NCBI GenBank assembly: GCA_019454915.1
Contig: JACFNM010000029.1
Coordinates: 1-19,572, forward strand
Direction: 5' to 3'
DNA from: Chitinophagaceae bacterium
Lineage (GTDB): Bacteria > Bacteroidota > Bacteroidia > Chitinophagales > Chitinophagaceae
Length of the DNA stretch: 19,572 nucleotides
Part shown: positions 7,830 through 16,645 of the stretch, piece by piece
Numbering within the stretch: position 1 is the stretch's first letter
Layout of the letters: each line of letters opens with the position of its first letter
Notes under the pieces: model-generated
Database searches by the model: none
Told to the model about the DNA's origin: nothing
The model's input: only the letters and a program-made list of their open reading frames with translations
Program-made: the position numbers and the translations under genes

Positions 7830-9152
7830 TTATCGTACGATATCTCCTTTTAACCGCAATAATTCTGTTTCGGAAACCTTCGTGTTATACCTTGCAGCAA
7901 TTAAGCGATCATAAGCATTTTCTAAACTTTTCTGCGCTTCCCGTAATTCAAGATAGGTGGATACACCCTGGCGGAAACGTTCTAAGGCGATCATCACATT
8001 TTCTTTAGCAAGCTCAATATTTTCTTCTTCCAGGCGTAGTGCGTTTATCTGGTATTGATAACTGTTATACGCCACTTTTACCCATACATCCACTAAACTT
8101 TTTTGTTTGGCCACGGCAATTTGCTGATAGGCAACGTCCAGCTTGGCCCTTTCAACGTTTCTTCTCACACTCAGGTTATTAAGAATAGGGATGGACGCCG
8201 TAAATCCAAAATTAACTGCGCTGTTTTTACTGAAATAGGGCGCAAAAGGACTGATATTGTTCTGATTTGAGTTCCGAACGAAATTATATGCCGAACCAAA
8301 AGACAGTGTTGGCCAACGGGAAGCCTTTGCCTCTTTTAGCGCAGTGTTAGCAATATCTGCACCCTTTAACGCCTGCAGGATAGTTGGGTTGGTTTGTTCC
8401 AGATTCTCCTGGATTTCAGTGATTTTCAAATCGAGGTCTAACGGGATAGAGTCTGCCACTTCATACACAGAAGGCAGTTGCATGCCGGTAATTTGGTTCA
8501 ACTGGTCTTTCAACTGTACGATGGTGGTTTGCTGCTCCAGGTGGGAAGCAATCTGCGCATTCAAATCCACTTTTGCCTGGAGAAGTTCCGGCTTGGTACC
8601 CAGTCCCACGGATAATTTCCTCTCGGCCAACTTTACGCGCTCTTCATTAATGGACATCTGTTCTTCTATCGCCTTCAACAATTGTTTCTGACGGACGATG
8701 AGGTAATAGTTATTGATGATATCGGCTGTTGTATTGACTACCTGGTTTTTCAGGTTAATGCCCGCTAATCCCAACAACTCTTCTGCCCTTTCCTTCAAGG
8801 CAAACATCTTTAGTCCGTCGAATAACGTCCAGTTTAAATTGAGGGCAGCATTTAGATTGGCGGTCTTAATACCTGAGCCCTTTACATCATCCCGGTTATT
8901 ATATTTTTGCGTTTGAGCCGAGGTCGTCCAAAGGGTTCCTGCGCCCACATTCACGTTGGGGAGGAAAGCGCCATACACGTATCGCTGATCAGTGGCGGCC
9001 GCAACAGAATCGTTATTCAACAACAAAATATCGAAATTTTTATTCAACCCGGCGGCGATGGCTTCCTGCAGTGTAATCAACTGCTGAGCTCCGGCTGTAT
9101 AATAATATCCAAAAATTATTGTAAGGATACCGAAGGCTCTTTTCCACTCCAT
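7830..9152 (-). CDS. TolC-family outer-membrane efflux protein of the AcrB-like pump
   Basis: This 440-residue outer-membrane channel is the exit duct of the tripartite pump encoded just upstream. A Sec signal peptide is visible (basic WKR, then a hydrophobic core) with a likely cut after A22 (YTAGA-QQ). The mature part starts with LITLQEAIAAGLNKNFD, the normal opening of this family, and shows the twofold repeat of TolC. Each half has a kinked helix marked by a glycine turn (LSVGLGTKPELLQAKVDL and FRQGVSTYLELREAQ). There is no lipobox, unlike OprM. The ATG at 9152 lies 37 bases inside the 3' end of the permease gene in another frame, which implies coupled expression. It is more likely to serve the AcrB-like permease than the metal pump, because that pump has its own fused channel. 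Confidence 0.93.
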   Translation of the reverse strand: MEWKRAFGILTIIFGYYYTAGAQQLITLQEAIAAGLNKNFDILLLNNDSVAAATDQRYVYGAFLPNVNVGAGTLWTTSAQTQKYNNRDDVKGSGIKTANLNAALNLNWTLFDGLKMFALKERAEELLGLAGINLKNQVVNTTADIINNYYLIVRQKQLLKAIEEQMSINEERVKLAERKLSVGLGTKPELLQAKVDLNAQIASHLEQQTTIVQLKDQLNQITGMQLPSVYEVADSIPLDLDLKITEIQENLEQTNPTILQALKGADIANTALKEAKASRWPTLSFGSAYNFVRNSNQNNISPFAPYFSKNSAVNFGFTASIPILNNLSVRRNVERAKLDVAYQQIAVAKQKSLVDVWVKVAYNSYQYQINALRLEEENIELAKENVMIALERFRQGVSTYLELREAQKSLENAYDRLIAARYNTKVSETELLRLKGDIVR

Positions 9153-12100
9153 AAATGTTCAGGCTTTTTTTCTTCTGTAAAATATTCATCAATATGACTT
9201 ACTCCTTTCTTCGCCGAAAGAAAACTATACATGGCCGGAATAACAAATAAAGTCAGCACAAGTGAAAAGATTATTCCACCAACAATAACCAGTCCCAGCG
9301 GAATACGGCTGGTTGAAGCGGCACCGATAGAGAGCGCTATGGGTAAAGCGCCGAGTGCCATCGCCATGCTGGTCATTAAAATGGGTCTTAACCGGGCTAC
9401 AGCCGCTTCCACTACTGCCGTAGATTTAGGTATGCCTGCCCTCTGCTTCTGATTGGCAAATTCTACAATCAGGATTCCATTCTTGGTCACCAACCCAATC
9501 AACATGATCATACCGATTTGAGAGAAAATGTTTAAAGTCTGATTAAACAACCATAGTGTCAGAACGGCGCCGGCTATCGCAAGCGGCACTGTAAGCATTA
9601 TAATAAAGGGATCAACAAAACTTTCGAACTGTGCAGCCAACACCAGGAAGATAAGCAGCAGCGCTAGTATAAAAGCAAACATGGTATTTCCGGAACTTTC
9701 AGCAAAATCGCGCGACGTACCGGCAAGAGAGGTGGCGAAGGTATCATCTAACAACTTGTCTGCTATATCCTGCATAGCTTTTATACCGTCGCCCAGGGCA
9801 ACTCCAGGCGCCAGTCCTGCGGAAATAGTTGCAGATTTGTATCGGTTGAAGTGATAAATAACCGGTGGTGTTGTACTTTCCTGTACATTCACCAGGTTAT
9901 CGAGAGAGATGCTTTCGCCACGATTATTTCTTAAATAAATATTTTTAAGATCGGTAGGTTTGTTGCGGTCGTCTCTGGGCACCTGGCCAATCACTTCATA
10001 CTGTTTTCCATCCCGGGTGAAATAGCCGAGCCTCCGGTTGCTATAGGCCAGTTGCAAAGCTTCGGAAATTGCATCTATACTAACCCCCAAATCACTCGCT
10101 TTGAGACGATCTACCGTGACCGACAATTCGGGCTTGTTAAATTTCAAGTCAATATCTACTCCCTGAAATGCACGATTCTTACCGGCTTCATCAAGGAATT
10201 TCGGAATAATCTCTTTCAGTTTATCAAAGTTATTATTCTGAATTACAAATTGTACCGGCAGACCACCGCGCCGATTAACCGAAATGGTTTGTTCCTGAAT
10301 GGCAAATGCACGCCCCTCCGTGAATCGTGGAAGATTTCTGTTAATCATATCCACGATCTCTTGTTGTGACCTTGTTCTTTTGTCAGGATCAACCAGCATG
10401 GTTCGCAAAAAACCAGTATTCACCGAACCTGCACCGGAAAAGCCGGGAGCGGTTACGGTCAATACAGTTTTAAACTCCGGTACGGAGTCCATGATCAGAT
10501 TAGTGAGGTTACCTATAAAGCGGTCTGTATATTCAAAAGAAGAACCTTCGGGCATCGTTACCTGAAGCCGAAATTGACTTCTGTCCTCGAGAGGGGCTAA
10601 TTCCGATTTCAGATTAGCTCCGATGCTCCAAATCAAGGCGCCGCAAATGGCGATGATAACGAGCGCGAGCCATTTAACCTTCATGAATACAGCCAGCAAC
10701 CGGTGATACCCGTTCTCCAATCCACTGAAGAAGGGTTCGGTTACGCGGTAAAACCAGCCGTGCTTGTGTTCCTTTCGGGCCAACTTCACATTCAGTACGG
10801 CGGTTAGCGTGAGGGAAACGAAAGCAGAAACCAGTACCGCACCCGCTACCACAATTCCAAATTCGCGGAAAAGACGGCCCACAAAACCCTGCAGGAAGAT
10901 GATCGGTAAAAAGATAACGGCAAGCGTGACGGAAGTAGAGATCACGGCAAAGTAAATTTCTTTGGAACCCTCCTTTGCCGCCTGCCATTTATTCATCCCG
11001 CCTTCTAATTTCTTATAAATATTTTCAGTCACTACTATCCCGTCATCCACCACCAAGCCCGTTGCTAATACGATTCCCAAAAGACTCAACACGTTGATGG
11101 AAAAGTCAGCGAGATACATGATAAAAAATGCGGCGATCAGCGACACCGGAATATCTATCAGGGGACGGATAGCCATTAACGCATCGCGGAAGAAGAGGTA
11201 TATAATCAGGATAACTAGCGCAATCGCAATGAAGAGCGTCTCCCGAACTTCCGATATGGATCTTTTAATAAAAATGCTCTGATCCAAAACGATATCCAGT
11301 TTGATGTCCTCGGGCACTTCTTTTTTCAATTGCTCATAGCGCTTATAGAATTCATCAGCAATGGCAACGTAGTTCGATCCCGGTAGTGGCACAATGGCCA
11401 GCGAAATCATCGGCACGCCGTTCAACTTCAAAACCGTTTCTTCATTTTCGGGACCTAACACTGCTTCGCCGATATCTTTCAGCCGGATAATACTGCCGCC
11501 GAAATTTTTTATAATGATATTATTAAACTCTTCTTCGGTAGTCAGCCTGCCAAAAGTCCTTACGGTCAGTTCGGTATTGTAACCGGCTATTTTTCCGGAA
11601 GGCAGTTCCACATTTTCTCTCCTTAACGCATCCTGTACATCCTGAAAAGTGAGGCCATAGGCATTTAATTTGGATGGCTCAAACCATATCCTCATAGCGT
11701 ATTTCTTCTCACCCCATATTTGCAGACTGCTTACACCCGGTATTGTTTGCAGCCTTTCCTGCAATACATTAGTAGCATATTCCGTAATTTCTAATTGATT
11801 GCGGGTATTGCTCTGTACCGTCATGGAAATAATTGCATCTGAACTGGCATCAGCCTTTGACACCACAGGTGGGGCATCGAGATCATTGGGAAGCCGGCGC
11901 TGCGCTTGCGAAACTTTATCCCTGACATCGTTCGCAGCCGCTTCCAGATCAATACCCAGGTCAAACTCAACGCTGATATTGCTAATACCCTGGCTACTCG
12001 AAGACGTCATATTTTTTATACCGGCGATACCATTGATGGATTTTTCCAGCGGTTCGGTTATCTGAGATTCTATAATATCTGAATTAGCTCCCGCATAACT

Positions 12101-12247
12101 TGTGCGGACGTTGATAATAGGTGGGTCAATAGCCGGATAATCTCTGACACCTAAAAAGGTGAAGCCGATCGCGCCAAACACCACAATTAATATGCTCGCT
12201 ACCGTCGCCAGCACCGGCCTTCTCAGACTTAATTCAGAAATATTCAT
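9116..12247 (-). CDS. AcrB/MexB-like RND multidrug efflux permease (HAE1 class)
   Basis: This 1043-residue inner-membrane proton/drug antiporter has the normal length for AcrB homologues (about 1030-1050). The start MNISELSLRRPVLATV is typical. TM4 carries GLVVDDGIVVTEN with D401 and D402, equivalent to AcrB D407 and D408. The later VTKNGILIVEFANQ stretch provides the TM10 lysine, and RLRPILMTSMAMALGALP provides the TM11 arginine. The FxGFxG region reads LQGFVGRLFREFG. The two large periplasmic loops are present, and nothing is missing or shifted. The ATG shares one base with the adaptor stop (TAATG), so the genes are translationally coupled. The substrate range is not readable from the sequence; drugs, bile-salt-like amphiphiles or self-made lipids are all possible. 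The neighbouring polyene-lipid locus makes the last tempting but unproven. Confidence 0.95.
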   Translation of the reverse strand: MNISELSLRRPVLATVASILIVVFGAIGFTFLGVRDYPAIDPPIINVRTSYAGANSDIIESQITEPLEKSINGIAGIKNMTSSSSQGISNISVEFDLGIDLEAAANDVRDKVSQAQRRLPNDLDAPPVVSKADASSDAIISMTVQSNTRNQLEITEYATNVLQERLQTIPGVSSLQIWGEKKYAMRIWFEPSKLNAYGLTFQDVQDALRRENVELPSGKIAGYNTELTVRTFGRLTTEEEFNNIIIKNFGGSIIRLKDIGEAVLGPENEETVLKLNGVPMISLAIVPLPGSNYVAIADEFYKRYEQLKKEVPEDIKLDIVLDQSIFIKRSISEVRETLFIAIALVILIIYLFFRDALMAIRPLIDIPVSLIAAFFIMYLADFSINVLSLLGIVLATGLVVDDGIVVTENIYKKLEGGMNKWQAAKEGSKEIYFAVISTSVTLAVIFLPIIFLQGFVGRLFREFGIVVAGAVLVSAFVSLTLTAVLNVKLARKEHKHGWFYRVTEPFFSGLENGYHRLLAVFMKVKWLALVIIAICGALIWSIGANLKSELAPLEDRSQFRLQVTMPEGSSFEYTDRFIGNLTNLIMDSVPEFKTVLTVTAPGFSGAGSVNTGFLRTMLVDPDKRTRSQQEIVDMINRNLPRFTEGRAFAIQEQTISVNRRGGLPVQFVIQNNNFDKLKEIIPKFLDEAGKNRAFQGVDIDLKFNKPELSVTVDRLKASDLGVSIDAISEALQLAYSNRRLGYFTRDGKQYEVIGQVPRDDRNKPTDLKNIYLRNNRGESISLDNLVNVQESTTPPVIYHFNRYKSATISAGLAPGVALGDGIKAMQDIADKLLDDTFATSLAGTSRDFAESSGNTMFAFILALLLIFLVLAAQFESFVDPFIIMLTVPLAIAGAVLTLWLFNQTLNIFSQIGMIMLIGLVTKNGILIVEFANQKQRAGIPKSTAVVEAAVARLRPILMTSMAMALGALPIALSIGAASTSRIPLGLVIVGGIIFSLVLTLFVIPAMYSFLSAKKGVSHIDEYFTEEKKPEHLWSGKEPSVSLQ

Positions 12248-13287
12248 TATTGTATTTTGCTCAGTTCGATTCGTGAATCGGGTTTTACGGCCATCAAACC
12301 GGAAATCAATACGGTATCGCCTATATGCACACCGTCCATGATCTGCACATATACTGAATCCCGGATACCAGTCTTAACTTCTATAAAACGAGGCGCACCA
12401 TCATTATAAACGATTACCTGCTTACCCCGGCTAAGCGGGATAACAGCCTGTGTGGGTATAATGACAGCGTTGTTATCTTTCCCCAATTCCAAAGCTACTT
12501 TAGCAAAAGCGCCCGGTATCAGCGAGGGATGCTTCTCCCGGATCAGCGCTTTTAGGTTTAAACTGCGTGTATTGGCATCAATAAAATATTCACTCGCCAT
12601 TACCGTTGCCTCAAACTTCTTATCATGCACCCCGTCTATGCTGAAACTGATCTTTTTCCCCGGTACAAAGTTAACACTGTATTTCTCGGGAACGGTAAAT
12701 TCCAGTTTTAATTGATCGACTTCGCGGATAGTGGCGATTACATCGTTGGGCGAAACGTAGGCGCCTAAACTTACCTTCCTCAATCCTATCCTCCCATCAA
12801 AGGGTGCTCTTATTTCCGTTTTAGTAATAGCCACTTTTATCAGCTCAATATCTGCCTTATTGTTATTTACCTGAAGTTCGCTTAAGTCCACATCCTGCTG
12901 ACTGACGCCCTGTATCTTTAATAACTCTTTGTAACGCTCCACTGTTTTCTGATTGATTTCCAACTGAACTTCCAGTTTCTTCAATTGTGCCTGCAAATCT
13001 TCATCAAATAATTTGGCTAACAAGGTTCCTTTTTTCACGAAACTTCCTTCATGAAAATTAATCCCCACCAGTCGTCCGCTGATTTCCGGGCGGATATCCG
13101 TTGCTTCGGCCGGCATCAACGAGCCGGCAACTTCAATGTTCTCGCTTAAAGGAATCGTTTTTACGATAAACCCGTCCGCCAATACAGTCCTGCTCCTTTC
13201 TCTGATGGGTGCAGCCGCCTTTTTCTCTTTCTCGTTACAGGCAGAAAACACCAGTATTAATCCGATTATAAAATAAATTCCTTTCAT
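12247..13287 (-). CDS. RND periplasmic adaptor, AcrA-like lipoprotein
   Basis: This 346-residue membrane-fusion protein is the first gene of the AcrB-like operon. A lipoprotein signal ends at Cys17 (VFSAC-NEKEKK), so the mature protein is lipid-anchored and starts with a charged linker. Two half-lipoyl motifs (RPEISGRLVGINFHEG and IRAPFDGRIGLRKVS) flank a coiled-coil hairpin (about residues 90-155, rich in Gln, Lys and Leu). A beta-barrel with SLIPGAFAKVALELG and a C-terminal membrane-proximal domain (VKTGIRDSVYVQIMDG) follow. It is shorter than AcrA mainly in the hairpin and tail, as is usual in Bacteroidota. The stop codon shares one base with the permease ATG. No regulator gene of the TetR or MarR type adjoins it, so control must be by a distant factor. 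Confidence 0.93.
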   Translation of the reverse strand: MKGIYFIIGLILVFSACNEKEKKAAAPIRERSRTVLADGFIVKTIPLSENIEVAGSLMPAEATDIRPEISGRLVGINFHEGSFVKKGTLLAKLFDEDLQAQLKKLEVQLEINQKTVERYKELLKIQGVSQQDVDLSELQVNNNKADIELIKVAITKTEIRAPFDGRIGLRKVSLGAYVSPNDVIATIREVDQLKLEFTVPEKYSVNFVPGKKISFSIDGVHDKKFEATVMASEYFIDANTRSLNLKALIREKHPSLIPGAFAKVALELGKDNNAVIIPTQAVIPLSRGKQVIVYNDGAPRFIEVKTGIRDSVYVQIMDGVHIGDTVLISGLMAVKPDSRIELSKIQ

Positions 13288-13337
13288 GGATTGCGAAACT
13301 AAGACAATTTAAACTTCAATCGCTCAGGAAGCACCAA

Positions 13338-13355
13338 TTAGCTAAGGTTAATTAA
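13338..13355 (-). promoter_or_regulatory. pair of 8-bp palindromes upstream of the AcrB-like operon
   Basis: TTAGCTAA (13338-13345) and TTAATTAA (13348-13355) are each perfect palindromes. They share the form TTAnnTAA and begin exactly 10 bp apart, one helical turn. They lie 51-68 bases upstream of the adaptor ATG at 13287, in the 100-base gap that must hold the operon promoter. This is a plausible operator, but the sequence is AT-rich and chance is possible. I could not find a convincing Bacteroidota promoter (TTG ... TAnnTTTG) in the gap. Confidence 0.3.
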
Positions 13356-13387
13356 TGTTAAACACGACGGGCAAATTTCTCATATTA

Positions 13388-14563
13388 CTATACAAACTTA
13401 TCTCTGGCAGCCTTCAGTCCCGTAAAAAGCAACAGGAATGTTGCGGAAAAAAGGAGTAACATAGGGATGAACCAACCACCCGTCCAGGCATATAATAATC
13501 CAAATAAAGGCGGACCCAAAGCAGCCTCAAAATAGCCGACCGATTGAGACATACCTGAAAGGGCTGCTGACTCAGCGGTACTTCTTGTTCGCAAAATAAA
13601 AAACATTGTAGCGAGTGCAAAAGCGAGACCGATGCCAACCCCTACCAATATTGAAGCCAGAATCACAAACTGCGTCTTCCAAATAATGATAAGCAGCAAG
13701 CCCACAAATATAACCAGGAAGGTCAGCCATATTAATCCGTTCTGCTTTTTCATCTTATCAGCCATCAAAGGCCCAATCAACATCATGGGCACTCCGCCCA
13801 TTTGGAAGTAGGAAAGTACCCATCCGGCGCTGTCGGCATCCATTCCCCATCCCTGCAACATGGTAGGAAGCCAGGCGGCGAACACATAAAAGATAACGGA
13901 TTGAAGCCCCATAAAAATGGAAATTTGCCATGCCAGCCGCGATCTCCAAACCCGCCGGATCACAGAAGCATCCTGCCCCGATGTATTACCATTCTTCTCC
14001 CGGATTACCACCGGAATCCAGGCGATTAAAGTCAGCGCCCCCAATATCCACCAAATGGCGAGTGAGCCTTTCCATCCATAGTTGCCAATATCCCCCAGGC
14101 GGAGGCTATATCCCACGGCGATCGCCGATGCCAGATTCATGGACAACAAATAGAAACCAGTGACCCAGCCCGCCTGGTTCGGAAATCTTTTCTTGATATA
14201 AGCCGGCATCAGCACATTTCCCATCGTAATGGCGATACCTATAAAAATAGAACCGGCGAAAAGCATTGAAATGTTGCCTCCCGAACGAAGGAATAGCCCT
14301 AATATCAGTAATATCAAAGAGTACAACAAGAATTTTTGCAATCCGAATATTCCCGCCATCCGGGGCATAAAGGTTGAAAACAAAGAAAAGCAAATCAGCG
14401 GAATAGCGGTAAACAAGCCAATCATCCCGGGAGTCAGGGCCAACTCATCCGCCATATCCGGTATCACCGGTCCCACAGCCGTGATGGGAGCGCGTAGATT
14501 GGAAGCATATAATACAATCAGGACTAACAGGAAAACGGCCTTCCAACCAAATTTTATTTTCAC
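13388..14563 (-). CDS. MFS transporter, CynX/NimT-like
   Basis: This 391-residue inner-membrane carrier has about 12 hydrophobic helices and is of normal MFS length. The opening (YASNLRAPITAVGPVIPDMA) closely follows the cyanate/nitroimidazole CynX/NimT (YeaN) branch. Here TM1 carries the RxPxTxVGPxxP signature and the first loop lacks the usual sugar-porter motifs. Substrates of most members are unknown, so no substrate is assigned. No ATG is available before the in-frame stop at 14579-14581. GTG at 14563 is the best start and gives a basic N-terminus (KIKFGWK) before TM1. It lies 37 bases after acpS on the same strand, so it may be the last gene of that operon, although it is not a usual aryl-polyene cluster member and may simply be a neighbour. 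Confidence 0.88.
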   Translation of the reverse strand: MKIKFGWKAVFLLVLIVLYASNLRAPITAVGPVIPDMADELALTPGMIGLFTAIPLICFSLFSTFMPRMAGIFGLQKFLLYSLILLILGLFLRSGGNISMLFAGSIFIGIAITMGNVLMPAYIKKRFPNQAGWVTGFYLLSMNLASAIAVGYSLRLGDIGNYGWKGSLAIWWILGALTLIAWIPVVIREKNGNTSGQDASVIRRVWRSRLAWQISIFMGLQSVIFYVFAAWLPTMLQGWGMDADSAGWVLSYFQMGGVPMMLIGPLMADKMKKQNGLIWLTFLVIFVGLLLIIIWKTQFVILASILVGVGIGLAFALATMFFILRTRSTAESAALSGMSQSVGYFEAALGPPLFGLLYAWTGGWFIPMLLLFSATFLLLFTGLKAARDKFV

Positions 14564-14600
14564 AAGAATGGTTACTTTTTAGGTAAGAAAAAATATTTCT

Positions 14601-14966
14601 TCAGGGGTTAACAATGACCATTGCCACTGCAAGGTCTTTAATATGAGATAAAGAAACCAGGATTCTTATATCACCAACCGTCCTTGCCGTTTCTCCGCGG
14701 AGTATGATCTCCGGCTTCCCGTTTTCGTTATTGCCTATTTCTACTTCATGAAAAGCCGTGCCGGCTTTCCATCCGGTTCCAATGGCTTTGAAAAACGCTT
14801 CTTTGGCGGCAAACCTTGCGGCATAATGTTCGTATTTATTGGTTTTGGATTCACAATAGGCGATTTCATCATTTGAAAAGACGAGTTCCCGAAATCCCTG
14901 TTCTTTTTCAATAGCTCTGGCTATCCGGCTTGTTTCAACTATGTCTGTTCCTATCCCCGAAATCAT
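14601..14966 (-). CDS. acpS: holo-[acyl-carrier-protein] synthase
   Basis: This 121-residue cytosolic enzyme transfers 4'-phosphopantetheine from CoA to the conserved serine of an acyl carrier protein. The full AcpS pattern is present. GIGTDIVE contains D8, a Mg2+ ligand. RFAAKEAFFKAIGTG spans residues 51-65, with the metal-binding glutamate E56. SLSH (105-108) lies near the end. Length and ends are normal for the family (about 120-130). Its ATG shares one base with the stop of the C45 hydrolase gene (TAATG), so it is translated as part of that operon. It could be the only, housekeeping AcpS, or a second copy dedicated to the ACPs of the polyene pathway. The operon position favours at least a shared role. 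Confidence 0.93.
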   Translation of the reverse strand: MISGIGTDIVETSRIARAIEKEQGFRELVFSNDEIAYCESKTNKYEHYAARFAAKEAFFKAIGTGWKAGTAFHEVEIGNNENGKPEIILRGETARTVGDIRILVSLSHIKDLAVAMVIVNP

Positions 14967-16645
14967 TATTTTTTGTTCAAAATTTTTCGTATTTCGTCGA
15001 TCTTGCCTTTGATGTAATTTTCTTCCGGTTTGGTCGCTATTTCTTTCGTCAATGCTTCCTCATAGTATTCCAACGCCTGTCTGTATGCCGACTTTTTTAT
15101 ACAGTAATCACCCGCCAATACATAGCTATGGTAAAATTGCGGGTTGTCTGCTATCAGACTGTCCGGATCTATCTCCAGTCCATCATGCATCCGGTTTTTG
15201 AGCATCCTGTATTTTTCAAAACGATGGAAAGAATCTGTCAGAAGGAACGGATCCGCCGGAATGGTCAGCGATGAATCATAGATCTCATGATTTTTCCTAA
15301 GAGCCGGCAGCTTGAAAACTTTATTCAAATCGTAGGCAACAAATTCTCCTAACTGCCAGGGTGCCGTTGATACCCACACCCGCCTTTTCTCCGGCTCGAA
15401 TACGATGGCATGATGTGATATCAATTGATTCAATGCCTTTTCATTTCCCCATCCGATGTCGGTATTTCCCAGCCCTTTCCTGTCCCGTAAAATCTCTACG
15501 GTTTTTTGAACCGTGTTGACGCGCTGCTGCTCCATCAGTTCCTCTAATCGCTTGTACCGGTATGCAGAAGAGCTCTCCCGCATTTGTTCCACATTTGATT
15601 CCGAGCCGACTAAAATTTTACTTTGATAATGGTTGGCGCATAGTATATGGTTGGATTGCGGGTCATATACGTCCATCGTGTCCGGTGTTTTTTCAATAAT
15701 GACGGCTTTATGGTCGGCCGCGGAGCCGATTAAGAATGATTCCGACACGAACATGGTTCGCTTATGTGCGATCGCAATCGCCTGCTGAATGTTAGCCGCA
15801 TATTGCAGTATTTCCCTCGCAACGAGAGAAACCGGCGTGGCAGAACCCGGGGGAATGCGACTTTTGGCTGCGTTAATCGTAACCGTAAGCCCTTTCTCAT
15901 TCATGCCGGATACCACTCCTATGAATCCTCCCCAGGTAACACTCATGAATTTGTAGCCTTCAGCCGGGTTTTCAAACAGGATGATTTTATTTTTGGCGAA
16001 ATCATCGCTCACATAAAAATCAAAATTACGACCTATTATCAGGCTGCTGTCAGCCGAAGCCCCATCCCAGGTGGCAAAAGAAGTACAACCCACCAATGCC
16101 ATGTTTTGCAATGCATGCCCGATATCGTGTGCCGCATGATAGTTTAATATACGCTGGTAGTTCGTCCCTATATATTTGTATTCATTTGATGCGGATTCCG
16201 AAATGCCATAGATCTCCCGCTTATACTCGTCTATTACATATTGATCCAGGTGACGATTGAACCAGCCGATGACGTATTTGAGGAAATGCAGATAGAAATC
16301 GGAAGGTATCATTTTCCGAATCTGGTTACTGAAATAATCTTCCTGTTGTACCAACAACTCCCTGGACAATTTCCCGTTGGCCACCCCCCTCTCGAATGCG
16401 TCTCCTTCCACATACATCTCAAACAAACCGGAAGCGCTTTTTCTCAGCCAGTTGTTTCCTATCGTATAAAAATGATCAGGGTGATCGGCTCGCTTCCATT
16501 GGAGTGTTTCTTTGTCAGACACCGAAACTGCCGGAGGATTTATACGGCTTACATAGGCAACATATCCCCAAAGACAGGCAAGCAGGAAAATAAATCCTCC
16601 AATAATATATAACAGCCAGCGGGTTAAAATTCTGATTCTACGCAT
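14966..16645 (-). CDS. membrane-anchored C45-family autoproteolytic acyltransferase/hydrolase
   Basis: This 559-residue Ntn-hydrolase is related to acyl-CoA:6-aminopenicillanate acyltransferase (peptidase family C45). The likely self-cleavage and catalytic nucleophile is C187 in MALVGCTSFATW. It is followed by GRNFDFY (205-211) and GMNEKGLTVTINA (248-260), both hallmarks of the Ntn fold. The N-terminus (basic MRRIRILTR, then a hydrophobic stretch at about 10-32) is an uncleaved signal anchor, which would put the enzyme in the periplasm. The last 70 residues are helical and TPR-like (YRQALEYYEEAL). Family members hydrolyse or form amide or ester acyl bonds. Here a role in trimming or joining an acyl-polyene product is inference from context. 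Such genes occur in flexirubin clusters as far as I recall. It overlaps the oxidoreductase gene by 8 bases and acpS by 1. Confidence 0.85.
   Translation of the reverse strand: MRRIRILTRWLLYIIGGFIFLLACLWGYVAYVSRINPPAVSVSDKETLQWKRADHPDHFYTIGNNWLRKSASGLFEMYVEGDAFERGVANGKLSRELLVQQEDYFSNQIRKMIPSDFYLHFLKYVIGWFNRHLDQYVIDEYKREIYGISESASNEYKYIGTNYQRILNYHAAHDIGHALQNMALVGCTSFATWDGASADSSLIIGRNFDFYVSDDFAKNKIILFENPAEGYKFMSVTWGGFIGVVSGMNEKGLTVTINAAKSRIPPGSATPVSLVAREILQYAANIQQAIAIAHKRTMFVSESFLIGSAADHKAVIIEKTPDTMDVYDPQSNHILCANHYQSKILVGSESNVEQMRESSSAYRYKRLEELMEQQRVNTVQKTVEILRDRKGLGNTDIGWGNEKALNQLISHHAIVFEPEKRRVWVSTAPWQLGEFVAYDLNKVFKLPALRKNHEIYDSSLTIPADPFLLTDSFHRFEKYRMLKNRMHDGLEIDPDSLIADNPQFYHSYVLAGDYCIKKSAYRQALEYYEEALTKEIATKPEENYIKGKIDEIRKILNKK

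Noticed and set aside
7780..7830. Possible terminator after the TolC gene (AATAG/CTATT and GCTC/GAGC stems)
   Set aside because: The stems are only 4-5 bp, mutually exclusive and not followed by a T-run.
7830..9152. The separate TolC protein as partner of the metal pump
   Set aside because: It overlaps the AcrB-like permease gene on the same strand, and the metal permease already carries its own channel domain.
10674..10988. 104-codon minus-strand frame inside the AcrB-like permease
   Set aside because: It is out of frame with an intact, motif-complete permease and has no ribosome-binding site or recognisable content.
14930..15274. 114-codon plus-strand frame over acpS and the C45 gene
   Set aside because: It is antisense to two well-supported genes. 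Its Phe/Val-rich composition mirrors the opposite codons.
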